Positions 54,721-63,940 of a stretch of 64,000 bases of DNA are shown piece after piece; positions within the stretch are counted from its first letter, which is position 1, and each line of letters begins with the position of its first letter. The notes below the pieces were generated by a model that saw only the letters and a program-made list of their open reading frames with translations, ran no database searches and was not told the DNA's origin. The translations under genes were made by a program, and so were the position numbers. The DNA is from Pigmentiphaga daeguensis (GTDB lineage: Bacteria > Pseudomonadota > Gammaproteobacteria > Burkholderiales > Burkholderiaceae_B): contig NZ_BAAAEN010000003.1 in NCBI RefSeq assembly GCF_039523035.1, positions 318,924-382,923 of the forward strand. The letters run 5' to 3'.

Positions 54721-55362
54721 TCAGGCGCCCTGAGCTTGTGCTACATGCAGAGCTCTGCTCTCGAATCGCACGGAAACAGAGTTCGCTTGCCCCTGGGGCC
54801 TATGCAGGTGCGTCACGATCTCGTAGGGGCCGTCGTCCAGCGGGCGCATGCTGATTCCCCATCCATGGGCGCGCTTGATGCGCGATTGCGCGGATACCCC
54901 GACACCGTAGCCGGCAGAAACCCATAGCGCCATCATCTCGAAAGACGTGACGTACTGAAGATTCTGCTGGTCAGCAGGCGGGTGCGAGAGCAGCCGATGA
55001 TCCAGCAGAGAACACGTCTCAGCCCGCCAGCGAAAGATCGGGTAGTCCTGTAGATCGGCGACGGTGAGCGATGCCTGATCCAGCAATGGAAACCGCAGCG
55101 GCATCGCAACGGCCATGCTCTCAACCCACAAGGGCTGGGTTTGGATGACCGGATCGCTCGATCCTTGAAGCGACACCCCTACGTCGTAGCAGCCTTCACG
55201 AAGTCCATCAAGCAACTCGTCACCTGCAACCTCAAAGAACCCGATGCTGACCTCTGGTTCTTGCGCACGTTGCAGCTCGAGCAGCGCCGAAAGCCGACAT
55301 GACGATACGCCTGGCGCTATCGCAAACCTGAGGTGGGCGGGCTGGCTGGTGATGTTGTTCAT
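54721..55362 (-). CDS. Stand-alone LysR effector-binding domain protein
   Basis: 213 residues lacking any HTH. It starts HLRFAIAPGVSSCRLSALLE, exactly where a LysR effector domain begins, and continues CYDVGVSLQGSSDPVIQTQP and FEMMALWVSAGYGVGVSAQS. An ATG at 55362 with GGTTCTCC-type context gives a clean beginning, so it looks like a dedicated gene rather than a simple truncation. It is divergent from an XRE regulator with about 105 bp between them. It could modulate the XRE protein or sense a ligand. Such pairs occur in ICEs. Confidence 0.7.
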   Translation of the reverse strand: MNNITSQPAHLRFAIAPGVSSCRLSALLELQRAQEPEVSIGFFEVAGDELLDGLREGCYDVGVSLQGSSDPVIQTQPLWVESMAVAMPLRFPLLDQASLTVADLQDYPIFRWRAETCSLLDHRLLSHPPADQQNLQYVTSFEMMALWVSAGYGVGVSAQSRIKRAHGWGISMRPLDDGPYEIVTHLHRPQGQANSVSVRFESRALHVAQAQGA

Positions 55363-55468
55363 GGAGAACCCACAGAAGCGACAAAGCAGGTCAAGGGCAA
55401 ACCAGCATCATAGTAAAGAGAGAACTTTAACGTCTATATGTTTAACGTGGTTAATTTAAGAGGATTGT

Positions 55469-55789
55469 TTGACGCTTCTGCCGATGCAGAAGCTTACTAT
55501 TCAGCCAGGTCGTCCACCTGGAACACCCACCTATGAATCCGAACCAGCATTAGCTTTCGGGCGGGCCGTGCGCGCGGCCCGCGTCGCGCACGGCGTCGCT
55601 CAAGACGACTTTGCATTTCAGGCTGGAATATCGCGTTCACACATGGGCAAGATCGAACGCGGGGAGCATGTGCCGACGCTTCCCCTGATACTGAAAATTG
55701 CCGCCGCGCTCGGGATCAGCGCCAGCGAGTTGATGGCGGCGACTGAAAAAAACCTCAACTCTGGCAGTGAGCCGCAAGACTCGCCATAA
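55469..55789 (+). CDS. XRE-family HTH regulator
   Basis: 106 residues from TTG 55469, 5 bases after AGAGGA; an ATG at 55484 is the alternative. HTH: FGRAVRAARVAHGVAQDDFA, QAGISRSHMGKIERGEHVPT, PLILKIAAALGISASELMAA. Acidic/Ser-rich C-tail. Likely controls element genes and the divergent LysR-type partner. Confidence 0.85.
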   Translation: MTLLPMQKLTIQPGRPPGTPTYESEPALAFGRAVRAARVAHGVAQDDFAFQAGISRSHMGKIERGEHVPTLPLILKIAAALGISASELMAATEKNLNSGSEPQDSP

Positions 55790-55826
55790 ACAGCCGCGAA
55801 CTTCAGTTACAGCTCGTGCCGCCGCA

Positions 55827-56717
55827 TCAATCGCCCGAGTGCTCGCGCAGGCGCGCAATGAACCGCTCCACCGATACCGGCATGCTCTCGCTGGTAGGTC
55901 GCAGCAAGTAGGTCGTGATGATCGCGGAATCCATAGCCAGGGGGCGGATCACCACATCGGGGCGCGGGCTCGCCGCGACCCTGGTTGCCGTGATGAAGCC
56001 AACGCCGTAGCCAGCACCGACCAGGGTGAGCATCATATCCAGCGAGGACACATGCTCGACAACGTCGGGCTCACGCTCCAACGGCCGCAGCAGCCGCGTC
56101 AGTTCGCGGTAGCAGCCTTCGCATGTCTGCGGGTCGCATAAGACCAGTGGGTAGCTCGCAAGCTGGTGCAGCGGAACGGCCTTGTGTGAAAGCAAAGGGT
56201 GCCGGGCAGGTACGGCGACCACCAGCGAGTCGTGCCAGAGCGGCTCGGTCACGATGTCATCGCCAACCTCCGCCGTGTGCGCGAACCCGATCGAGAAGTC
56301 GCCCGAGCGTAGCCCGCGCAACTGCTCGGCCAACGGCACTTCGGACAGACGAATCTCGATCTCCGGCTCTTCCTCGCGGCAACGGGCCAGGAGGGCTGAC
56401 AGCCGGGGATCGATGGCGCCGTCGGACACTGCAATGCGAAGGCTTCCGCTCAGGCCCGAGGCGACCGCCTGGACGTTCTCCTGAGCCTGCTTCAGCGCGG
56501 CGAACACCCTGCGCACGTCTTGCAGGAAAGTCGCGCCCGCCTCGGTAAGCACCGTACCTCGGCGGTTGCGCACGAAGAGCACCGCGCCCAAGTCGTCCTC
56601 AAGCTCCTTGATGGCGCGGGACAATGGTGGCTGTTCGATATGAAGGCGCTCGGCGGCCCGTGTGAAGTGCAGCTCCTCTGCGAGAGCCACAAAGCAGCGA
56701 AGGTGTCGCAGTTCCAT
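55827..56717 (-). CDS. LysR-family transcriptional regulator
   Basis: 296 residues. HTH: MELRHLRCFVALAEELHFTR, AAERLHIEQPPLSRAIKELE. Effector domain: LRIAVSDGAIDPRLSALLAR, LRSGDFSIGFAHTAEVGDDI, LTLVGAGYGVGFITATRVAA. Very similar to the regulator at 24607-25515 in layout and motif, so these are related accessory LysR genes, one per island segment. It is divergent from the WYL regulator and could regulate that defence cluster. Confidence 0.92.
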   Translation of the reverse strand: MELRHLRCFVALAEELHFTRAAERLHIEQPPLSRAIKELEDDLGAVLFVRNRRGTVLTEAGATFLQDVRRVFAALKQAQENVQAVASGLSGSLRIAVSDGAIDPRLSALLARCREEEPEIEIRLSEVPLAEQLRGLRSGDFSIGFAHTAEVGDDIVTEPLWHDSLVVAVPARHPLLSHKAVPLHQLASYPLVLCDPQTCEGCYRELTRLLRPLEREPDVVEHVSSLDMMLTLVGAGYGVGFITATRVAASPRPDVVIRPLAMDSAIITTYLLRPTSESMPVSVERFIARLREHSGD

Positions 56718-56995
56718 GGGCCGTGCTCCTGTTCCCTATCAAGGATCTATTCGCACCAGTTTTCGTCCGCAGGAGCCTGCTGGATGCACGCTATTCCACG
56801 GCGTTTCTGGTGCGATCCGATGGACTCATCACCTACTCGTCCATGCCAGATCACTGCATTTACGCCTCGAAAATGGTTATCATAATGCAGCACATTAGCA
56901 AATCAACTTAGATTTCTAGACGTCTTTCTACACAGACCATATACTTTCGGCAGAAATCTGCATAAGCATTCGCTAACCCGAACGAGCCAACCAGA

Positions 56996-57904
56996 ATGCC
57001 CCATCAACAGCTTGCCGATCTAACCCAGCCACAGCGCGACCGGCTCGCGTTCGTGGAGTTGCGCGTGCGCTTCATTGGGGAGATGCGTCGACAGGACTTG
57101 GTCGCGCGCTTTGGTATCCAGTCCGCTGCTGCGTCCAGGGACCTGGCGCTGTACAAGGACTTGGCTCCAGGCAATATCGACTACGACGGTAAAGGCAAGT
57201 TCTACGTCCTCGGCCCGAGCTTCCAGCCGATCTTCGATTTCCCGCCCGGGCGGGTGTTGTCGTGGCTGACACAGGGGTTTGGCGACGGTGAGCCGATGCA
57301 CATCAAGGCCTGGGTGGCCAGCGAGAGCCCGTCCCGGCTCACCCACCCTGACCTGGACATCCTGGCGAGCGTGACCCGTGCCATCCACTATGAATGCCCG
57401 ATGGGGATCGAGTACCACTCCATCTCCAGTGGCCGCACCGTGCGGGAGATCGTCCCGTTCGCGTTGATTGACAACGGCCTGCGCTGGCACGTCCGTGCCT
57501 TCGACCGCAAATCGCAGGAATTCCGGGATTTCGTCATCACCCGGATCAAGCGTCCTGTGGTGCGCAAGGGGCAGCCCGTGGCGCCCCACGAGATGAGCGA
57601 TCAGGACATTCAATGGACACGGATCGTCGAGCTGGAGCTGGTTCCTCACCCGGATCAGCCCCGGCCAGAAATCACTGAAATGGACTACGGCATGCGAGGC
57701 GGCGTGCTGCACATGAAGCTGCGCGCCGCCACCGCTGGCTACATCCTGCGCAAATGGAGTGTGGACTGCTCCCCCGACCATAGCCTGCGCGGCCCTGAGT
57801 ACCGGCTTTGGTTGAAGGACCACCTCGCCATCTACGGCGTGCGCAATGCAGTGCTGGCGCCGGGGTATGCATCGCCGAGTGCAGAAACGTCGATTGCTGA
57901 CTGA
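56996..57904 (+). CDS. WYL-domain transcriptional regulator (BrxR/CapW-like)
   Basis: 302 residues. N-terminal winged helix: PQRDRLAFVELRVRFIGEMR, RQDLVARFGIQSAAASRDLA. Central WYL-like domain: CPMGIEYHSISSGRTVREIV, PFALIDNGLRWHVRAFDRKS, EFRDFVITRIKRPVVRKGQP. C-terminal WCX-type domain ending YRLWLKDHLAIYGVRNAVLA. Such proteins repress defence operons (for example BREX and CBASS) and sense nucleic-acid ligands. It is 12 bp upstream of the helicase gene, so it is likely the operon's regulator. Confidence 0.85.
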   Translation: MPHQQLADLTQPQRDRLAFVELRVRFIGEMRRQDLVARFGIQSAAASRDLALYKDLAPGNIDYDGKGKFYVLGPSFQPIFDFPPGRVLSWLTQGFGDGEPMHIKAWVASESPSRLTHPDLDILASVTRAIHYECPMGIEYHSISSGRTVREIVPFALIDNGLRWHVRAFDRKSQEFRDFVITRIKRPVVRKGQPVAPHEMSDQDIQWTRIVELELVPHPDQPRPEITEMDYGMRGGVLHMKLRAATAGYILRKWSVDCSPDHSLRGPEYRLWLKDHLAIYGVRNAVLAPGYASPSAETSIAD

Positions 57905-57916
57905 ACGGAAACGACC

Positions 57917-60900
57917 ATGAAGCTGATCCAAAACACCGGAACACAGCGCGTCATCGACTTGATGCAGCCCCACCTCAAGCACGGCAACCGACTCGACTGT
58001 GTAACGCCTTCGTTCTCTCTCTACGCCTTTGCAGAAATCCGGGAGGCGTTGTCTGCTCTGGATCGAGTTCAATTGATCGTGCCTCCTGACAACGAGGCAC
58101 TTGAACTCTTGGGTACGGAGAGCGACCGCGCTGCACGCAATCGTCTGCAGGCACGCTGGTTGGCCAATCAATGCGCGAAATGGATCACAGAGAAAGTGGC
58201 GCTTCGGCGGGCATCAAAAGGGGTGCCACAGGGAGCTGCCGTTATGCGCGGGCCGGACGGGGCTCCTGCGCAAGTGATTCTGGGTTCTTTTGCCTTCAAC
58301 ACGTCTGGCCTTGGCCTGACGCCGGGCAACCCTCTGAACCTGATTCAGGCATCAGAAACGGTCGACGAAGCCGCGCAGCTCGCCCAATGGTTTGATCACC
58401 AGTGGGCAGGCTTGCATGGTGCTGATGCCACCGACTCCAAAGGCCAGCGCAACGAGAGCGAGTCCATCCTTGAAGCACTGCAGGCGCTGGGCGAGCACCG
58501 TGACCCCTTCACCATCTACACCTTGATGCTGCACCGCCTGTTTCAGGACAGCGGTGACGAGATGGACGAGGAGCGCATCGTCAAGTCCGCCACCGGCATC
58601 CGCAATACCGTGGTGTGGAAAAAGCTCTTCAAGTTCCAGCGCGACGGTGTGGTGGGTGCCATCGACAAGCTGAACCGCTTTGGCGGCTGCATCATCGCCG
58701 ATAGCGTGGGTCTGGGCAAAACCTTCGAAGCCCTGGCCATCATCAAGTATCACGAACTGCGCAACGACCGCGTGCTGGTGCTGGCGCCCAAGCGCCTGCG
58801 CGACAACTGGACGCTCTACAAGGCCAACGACAAGCGCAACATCCTTGCGGCTGATCGGTTCAACTACGACGTGCTCAACCACACCGACCTGTCGCGCGAT
58901 GGCGGGGTGTCTGGTGACATCGACCTGTCACATGTGAACTGGGGCAACTACGACCTGGTAGTGATCGACGAGTCGCACAACTTCCGCAACAAGGCCACAC
59001 ACAAGGGCAAGGAATCGCGCTACGACCGCCTGATGCGACGCATCATCCGCGAAGGCGTCAAGACCCGCGTGCTCATGCTCTCGGCCACGCCGGTCAACAA
59101 CCGTCTGGCCGACCTGCGCAACCAGATTGCCTTTGCCACCGAAGGCGATGACGCCGCTCTGCTGGAGCATGGCATCGCCAGTATCGAGGCCACGACCCGC
59201 AAGGCGCAGGCGCAATTCAATCGCTGGCTGGCGTTGGACGAAGCTGAAAAGACCCCCACCCGGTTGGTTGAAATGCTGGGGTTTGACTACTTCACCCTGT
59301 TGGATCATCTCACCATTGCCCGCTCCAGGCGGCATGTGGAGAAGTACTACGGCACCAGCGAGACCGGCCGCTTCCCCGACCGACTGCCGCCCATCAACAT
59401 CAAGGCCGACGTGGACCTTGCGGGCGAATTCCGTGCCATCCGCGACATCAACCAGGAAATCCGCCGACTCACGCTCGCCAGCTACGCGCCGCTGCGCTAT
59501 GTGCTGCCCCACAAGCAGGCGGCCTACGACGCCAAGTACAGCACCCAGGTGCGTGGCGGCGAAAGTTTCTTCCGTCAGGCGGATCGCGAAGAAAGCCTGA
59601 TCCACCTGCTGCGTGTGAACGTGCTCAAACGCATGGAAAGCTGCGTTTCGTCCTTCACCCTGACCGTGCAGCGCCAACTCAAGGATGTAGAGAACACGCT
59701 GGCGCGCATCGAATCCCATGCCGAGGCGCTGGAGGAAATCGACATTGCCGACGTCGATATCGACGACCCGGCGTTCGAGACCTTGTTGGTCGGGCGCAAG
59801 GTCAAGGTGCTGCTGGGCGATGTGGATCTGATTCGCTGGAAGCAGGATCTGCTGGAAGACCGCAACCGCCTGGCGACCTTGCTGGCGGCAGCCCGCCAAG
59901 TGGATGCCGCGCGTGATGCCAAGCTGGCAGCCTTGCGCGACATGATTGCCCGCAAATGCCTTGAGCCCATCAACACGCACGATGGCAAAGCCAACCGCAA
60001 GATCATCGTGTTCACCGCCTTCTCGGACACGGCGCACTACCTCTACGCCCAGCTTGCCCCATGGGCCAGGGATACGCTGGGCATGCATGCGGCGGTCGTC
60101 ACCGGCAGCGCCGGCATCCAGGTCACGTTGCCGGGCCTGCGCAAAAGCATGGGCGATGTGCTTTCGGCCTTCGCGCCGCGCGCCAAGGAGCGCCCGCAAG
60201 ACATGGCGGGTGAAGGCGAGATCGACTTGCTGATCGCCACCGATTGCATCTCCGAAGGGCAGAACCTGCAAGACTGCGACTGGCTGATCAACTACGACAT
60301 CCACTGGAACCCGGTGCGCATCATCCAGCGCTTCGGGCGCATCGACCGCATCGGCTCGCCCAACCAGCGCATCCAGCTCGTGAACTTCTGGCCCAACATG
60401 GAGCTGGAGGAATACATCAACCTGGAGCAGCGCGTCAGCGGTCGCATGGTACTGCTCGATGTCTCGGCCACGGGCGAAGAAAACCTGATCGAGCAGCAGT
60501 CCGGCAACGCCATGAACGACCTGGAGTACCGGCGCAAGCAGCTGCTCAAATTGCAGGACACGGTCATCGACATGGAAGACCTGTCCACTGGCGTGGCGAT
60601 TACCGACCTCACCCTGACCGACTTCCGCATCGACCTGGCGCAGTTCCTTAAAAGCCACCCCGGCAAGCTGGACACCCAGCCGCTGGGTGCTTATGCGGTC
60701 ACCACCACGCTGGATGCCGACATTCCGCCCGGCGTGATCTTCTGCCTGCAAGCCTGCGGTGGGGCGACAAAGACCGCCACATCGTCCGACTACCCGCTCG
60801 CGCCGCACTACCTGGTGCATGTCGGCGATGACGGTACCGTGTTGCTGCCGTTCCCGCAGGCCAAGCGCATCCTGGATCGCCTCAAGCGCTTGGCGCTGGG

Positions 60901-61150
60901 GCGCGAACGGCCGGATGACAGTGCCTGTGCGCGCTTCGACAAGGCAAGCAAAGGCGGCGAAGACATGCGCCACGCCCAGAAGCTGCTCGCAGCGGCTGTG
61001 GCATCCGTCGCCGGCAAGCAAGAGGAACGGGCCGTGGCCAGCCTGTTCACGCCCGGCGGCACACACGCCATGAAAGGCGAGTTCGCCGGCAGTGGCGACT
61101 TTGAGGTGGTGGCATTTCTCGTCGTGCTGCCCGATGAACAAAGTATTTGA
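57917..61150 (+). CDS. PLD-like/SNF2-type helicase of a defence operon
   Basis: 1,077 residues. Residues about 1-170 resemble a degenerate PLD-like fold (APAQVILGSFAFNTSGLGLT, the GSxNxTxxG-like loop). The helicase core has motif I IIADSVGLGKTFEALAIIKY, motif II VVIDESHNFRNKATHKGKES, motif III LSATPVNNRLADLRNQIAFA, and late motifs LLIATDCISEGQNLQDCDWL and IIQRFGRIDRIGSPNQRIQL. SNF2-family proteins translocate on double-stranded DNA. Next genes encode DUF262, DUF4391 and a methyltransferase, so it is likely the motor of a restriction or abortive-infection system. Confidence 0.9.
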   Translation: MKLIQNTGTQRVIDLMQPHLKHGNRLDCVTPSFSLYAFAEIREALSALDRVQLIVPPDNEALELLGTESDRAARNRLQARWLANQCAKWITEKVALRRASKGVPQGAAVMRGPDGAPAQVILGSFAFNTSGLGLTPGNPLNLIQASETVDEAAQLAQWFDHQWAGLHGADATDSKGQRNESESILEALQALGEHRDPFTIYTLMLHRLFQDSGDEMDEERIVKSATGIRNTVVWKKLFKFQRDGVVGAIDKLNRFGGCIIADSVGLGKTFEALAIIKYHELRNDRVLVLAPKRLRDNWTLYKANDKRNILAADRFNYDVLNHTDLSRDGGVSGDIDLSHVNWGNYDLVVIDESHNFRNKATHKGKESRYDRLMRRIIREGVKTRVLMLSATPVNNRLADLRNQIAFATEGDDAALLEHGIASIEATTRKAQAQFNRWLALDEAEKTPTRLVEMLGFDYFTLLDHLTIARSRRHVEKYYGTSETGRFPDRLPPINIKADVDLAGEFRAIRDINQEIRRLTLASYAPLRYVLPHKQAAYDAKYSTQVRGGESFFRQADREESLIHLLRVNVLKRMESCVSSFTLTVQRQLKDVENTLARIESHAEALEEIDIADVDIDDPAFETLLVGRKVKVLLGDVDLIRWKQDLLEDRNRLATLLAAARQVDAARDAKLAALRDMIARKCLEPINTHDGKANRKIIVFTAFSDTAHYLYAQLAPWARDTLGMHAAVVTGSAGIQVTLPGLRKSMGDVLSAFAPRAKERPQDMAGEGEIDLLIATDCISEGQNLQDCDWLINYDIHWNPVRIIQRFGRIDRIGSPNQRIQLVNFWPNMELEEYINLEQRVSGRMVLLDVSATGEENLIEQQSGNAMNDLEYRRKQLLKLQDTVIDMEDLSTGVAITDLTLTDFRIDLAQFLKSHPGKLDTQPLGAYAVTTTLDADIPPGVIFCLQACGGATKTATSSDYPLAPHYLVHVGDDGTVLLPFPQAKRILDRLKRLALGRERPDDSACARFDKASKGGEDMRHAQKLLAAAVASVAGKQEERAVASLFTPGGTHAMKGEFAGSGDFEVVAFLVVLPDEQSI

Positions 61151-61164
61151 TTACAAGGACCCGC

Positions 61165-62952
61165 ATGAGCTTTCGCACCGCCGAACCCGCATTGAAAGAT
61201 GTCCTCGATGGAATTGCATCGGGGCAAATCCAGCTTCCTGACTTCCAACGCGGTTGGGTGTGGGATGACAACCATATTCGGTCATTGATTGCGAGCCTCT
61301 CGCTGTCCTACCCGATTGGCGCAGTGATGTTTCTGGAAGCAGGCGGTGTGCCGTTCAAACCTCGCCTGTTTGCCGGCGTCAACCTGCAGCCTGCGCCTGC
61401 TCCAAAAACCCTCGTACTTGATGGTCAGCAACGCTTGACCTCCATGTACCTGGCGCTGCGCAGCGGCCAGCCCGTGCCGACACGCACGGAGAAAGGCGCG
61501 AATATTCGCCGCCTGTACTTCCTTGACATGACCCAATGCCTGGATCAGTCGGCAGACCGGGAAGACGCAGTTCTCTCGCTGCCGGAGACACTGCAAGTCA
61601 CGTCCGACTTCGGCCGTAAAGTCGATCTGGATGTCCGCACACCTGATTTGCAGTACGACCAGCGGCTCTTCCCGGTGGCATTACTCTTCGATATTCAAGG
61701 TTTTATGGCCTGGGAAAGTGGCTTCAGCGCGCACCATCAGTTCGCAGCGGAAGCCATGCAGTTCATGCAGCGGTTTCGCAACGAAATCTGGCTGCGCTTC
61801 CAACAGTTCAAGGTGCCCGCCATCGAACTGACCCAGGACACGCCACGCGAAGCCGTGTGCCAAGTCTTCGAGAAGGTCAATACCGGTGGTGTCACGCTGA
61901 CCGTGTTCGAGTTGATGACCGCCACCTTCGCAGCGGATGAATTCAACCTGCGCGATGACTGGGATGCGCGGCAGGAGCGACTGACCGCCAAGCACGATGT
62001 GCTCACGGCGGTGGATGGCACCAGCTTTCTCACCGCAGTCACGCTGCTGGCCAGCTATCGGCGGCACAAAGCGCTTGGCACATCCGTCAGTTGCAAGCGT
62101 GCCGACGTGCTGAAGTTGCCGCTGGCGGACTTCAAGGCGCTGGAATCCGATTTGGAGAAAGGCTTCAAGCGGGCTGCCGAGTTGCTGGCAGAGGAAAAAA
62201 TCTTCGATGATCGAAGCCTGCCGTATGCCACGCAGCTTGTCCCGTTGTCTGCCATCTGCGCGCACCTGGCAGACCGCACGACGCAACATGGCGTCAAGCA
62301 AAAGCTGCTGCGCTGGTACTGGAGCGGCGTTCTGGGCGAGCTGTACGGCGGCGCCAACGAAACCCGTTTCGGCATGGACATCCAGGATGTGGTCGCCTGG
62401 GTCGAAGGCGGCAGCGAACCGCGCACGGTGCGCGACGCCAACTTTGCGCCGACGCGCCTGCTGTCTCTGCAAAGCCGCCTCGCAGCCGCCTACAAGGGGC
62501 TGGCCGCCTTGCTCATGAAACACGGTGGTCGGGATTTCGTCAGCGGTACGCCGATCGACCTCAACACCTACTTCAACAACGCCATCGACATTCACCATGT
62601 GTTCCCCCGTGCATGGTGCGAAAAGCAGAAATTGCCCAAGGAGAAATGGAACAGCGTGGTCAACAAGGCACCTCTGGCCGCTGGCACCAATCGTTTCATC
62701 AGCGGGGATGCGCCCAGCGTGTACCTCGCCCGCATCCAGAAAGCCAAGCAGGTGGCCCCCGATAGCCTGGACGAGTTTCTGCTCTCTCACGTGATTCCGG
62801 TGCCTGCGCTGCGCTCGGATGACTTTGATGCGTTTGTCCGCCAACGCGCCACCGCACTGTTGAAGCTGATCGAGCAGGCCATGGGCAAAGCCATTGCCGG
62901 GCGCGACAGCGAAGAAACGGTCAAAGCATTTGGAGCGGCACTGTCGTCATGA
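61165..62952 (+). CDS. DUF262 protein with C-terminal HNH-like nuclease motif (GmrSD-like)
   Basis: 595 residues from ATG 61165; a TTG at 61147 is in frame but lies inside the helicase gene and lacks a site. DUF262 motifs: IQLPDFQRGWVWDDNHIRSL, TLVLDGQQRLTSMYLALRSG (DGQQR), VFEKVNTGGVTLTVFELMTA. C-terminal HNH/DUF1524-like motif: AIDIHHVFPRAWCEKQKLPK, VVNKAPLAAGTNRFISG. DUF262 proteins sense or hydrolyse nucleotides, and GmrSD cuts glucosylated phage DNA. Here it is the probable effector nuclease of the operon. Confidence 0.88.
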   Translation: MSFRTAEPALKDVLDGIASGQIQLPDFQRGWVWDDNHIRSLIASLSLSYPIGAVMFLEAGGVPFKPRLFAGVNLQPAPAPKTLVLDGQQRLTSMYLALRSGQPVPTRTEKGANIRRLYFLDMTQCLDQSADREDAVLSLPETLQVTSDFGRKVDLDVRTPDLQYDQRLFPVALLFDIQGFMAWESGFSAHHQFAAEAMQFMQRFRNEIWLRFQQFKVPAIELTQDTPREAVCQVFEKVNTGGVTLTVFELMTATFAADEFNLRDDWDARQERLTAKHDVLTAVDGTSFLTAVTLLASYRRHKALGTSVSCKRADVLKLPLADFKALESDLEKGFKRAAELLAEEKIFDDRSLPYATQLVPLSAICAHLADRTTQHGVKQKLLRWYWSGVLGELYGGANETRFGMDIQDVVAWVEGGSEPRTVRDANFAPTRLLSLQSRLAAAYKGLAALLMKHGGRDFVSGTPIDLNTYFNNAIDIHHVFPRAWCEKQKLPKEKWNSVVNKAPLAAGTNRFISGDAPSVYLARIQKAKQVAPDSLDEFLLSHVIPVPALRSDDFDAFVRQRATALLKLIEQAMGKAIAGRDSEETVKAFGAALSS

Positions 62953-63758
62953 GCAGGTCGGATGTCGTCAGTGCCCTGTGTCTCCCGGATAGCGCGCGGG
63001 TGGATCAGCGCGTGCCCAAGAAGCTGTTGCTGGAGAACGGTGCGCCCACCGCGTCTGACAAGCGCTTGATCACCGATGCGATTGAAGACATTCAGTGGCT
63101 GGCCGCCCTGAAGCCCAACACCATCGGCGTGCCCGAGTACCGCGATACGCAGCGCGAATACCTGGAGGTCGCGGTGCTGGCCGTCACCTTGCGAGGGGCC
63201 ATCACGCACGCCAGCCTTTCACGCTTTGCAGAGCTGGTGCACCGGGCCGTGCCTTACCCGGTGCTGTTGCTGCTGGATGAAAAGCGGGCTGAAGGGCCAA
63301 CACTGACCCTCTCGCTGGCGCATAAGCGCTGGGCGCATAACGAGGCGGGCAAGATCGTGCTCGACGGCGATCTGGTGTCGGCCTCGCTGTTTCAAGCAGC
63401 CGATGGCTCACCTGGAGCTGATGCGAAGGCGGCGTCCCACATTGAGCAGGATTTCATGCAGTCGCTTGCGCTTGCGCGTCAGCCCCAGGCTTCGCTACAT
63501 GCCCTCTATGAAGGCTGGATCGTATGCGTGCAGGCCCTGCACGCAGCGCGAAGGACGGGAATCTATCAAACCGCTGCAACACCCGAACAGACCGCGGCGC
63601 GACGACAGGCATTGATCGATTGCCAGCGGCTGGAAGGCGAAATCAGTCGCCTGCGGGCCGAGGCGGCCAAAGAAAAACAACTGGCGCGCCAGGTGGAACT
63701 GAACCTGACGCTCAAGCGCATCCAGTCCGAACTGGCCGCTGCACAACAACAGCTTTGA
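62949..63758 (+). CDS. DUF4391 protein
   Basis: 269 residues, overlapping the DUF262 gene by 4 nt (ATGA). VPKKLLLENGAPTASDKRLI, TDAIEDIQWLAALKPNTIGV and EYLEVAVLAVTLRGAITHAS, then HRAVPYPVLLLLDEKRAEGP are typical DUF4391. The C-terminus is a long charged helix (ISRLRAEAAKEKQLARQVEL). These proteins occur beside helicase, methyltransferase and DUF262 genes in defence loci; the activity is unknown. Confidence 0.85.
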   Translation: MSRSDVVSALCLPDSARVDQRVPKKLLLENGAPTASDKRLITDAIEDIQWLAALKPNTIGVPEYRDTQREYLEVAVLAVTLRGAITHASLSRFAELVHRAVPYPVLLLLDEKRAEGPTLTLSLAHKRWAHNEAGKIVLDGDLVSASLFQAADGSPGADAKAASHIEQDFMQSLALARQPQASLHALYEGWIVCVQALHAARRTGIYQTAATPEQTAARRQALIDCQRLEGEISRLRAEAAKEKQLARQVELNLTLKRIQSELAAAQQQL

Positions 63759-63784
63759 AGATTGAACGAATGACGGAGAAGACC

Positions 63785-63940
63785 ATGGAAAAACTCAAGG
63801 CAGCCAGCCCGGAAGCCCAATCCGCCGACCTGGTGGCTGGCAATATCGAACAACTCAAGGCGCTGTTTCCGGAACTGCTCACGGAAGGCAAAGACGGCGT
63901 GGCTGAATCGCACCGGGGATCGCGGAGGCTTTTTGGTTAA
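63785..63940 (+). pseudogene. mod: Type III-like DNA methyltransferase (Mod), N-terminal fragment
   Basis: 51 residues from ATG 63785 (GGAGAAG upstream). MEKLKAASPEAQSADLVAGN, IEQLKALFPELLTEGKDGVA matches the start of type III Mod methyltransferases. Right after KDGVA the sense ends (ESHRGSRRLFG), well before the conserved DPPY motif. The break at about 63904 coincides with an insertion-sequence-like end. The catalytic part may resume beyond the window if only an insertion occurred. Confidence 0.75.

Noticed and set aside
56723..56911. Small ORF between the LysR and WYL genes
   Set aside because: It lies in the divergent promoter region, with no family motif or clear ribosome binding site.
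58928..61141. Long (737-codon) antisense frame in the helicase gene
   Set aside because: Opposite strand of a helicase with all motifs; no ribosome binding site or recognised domain.
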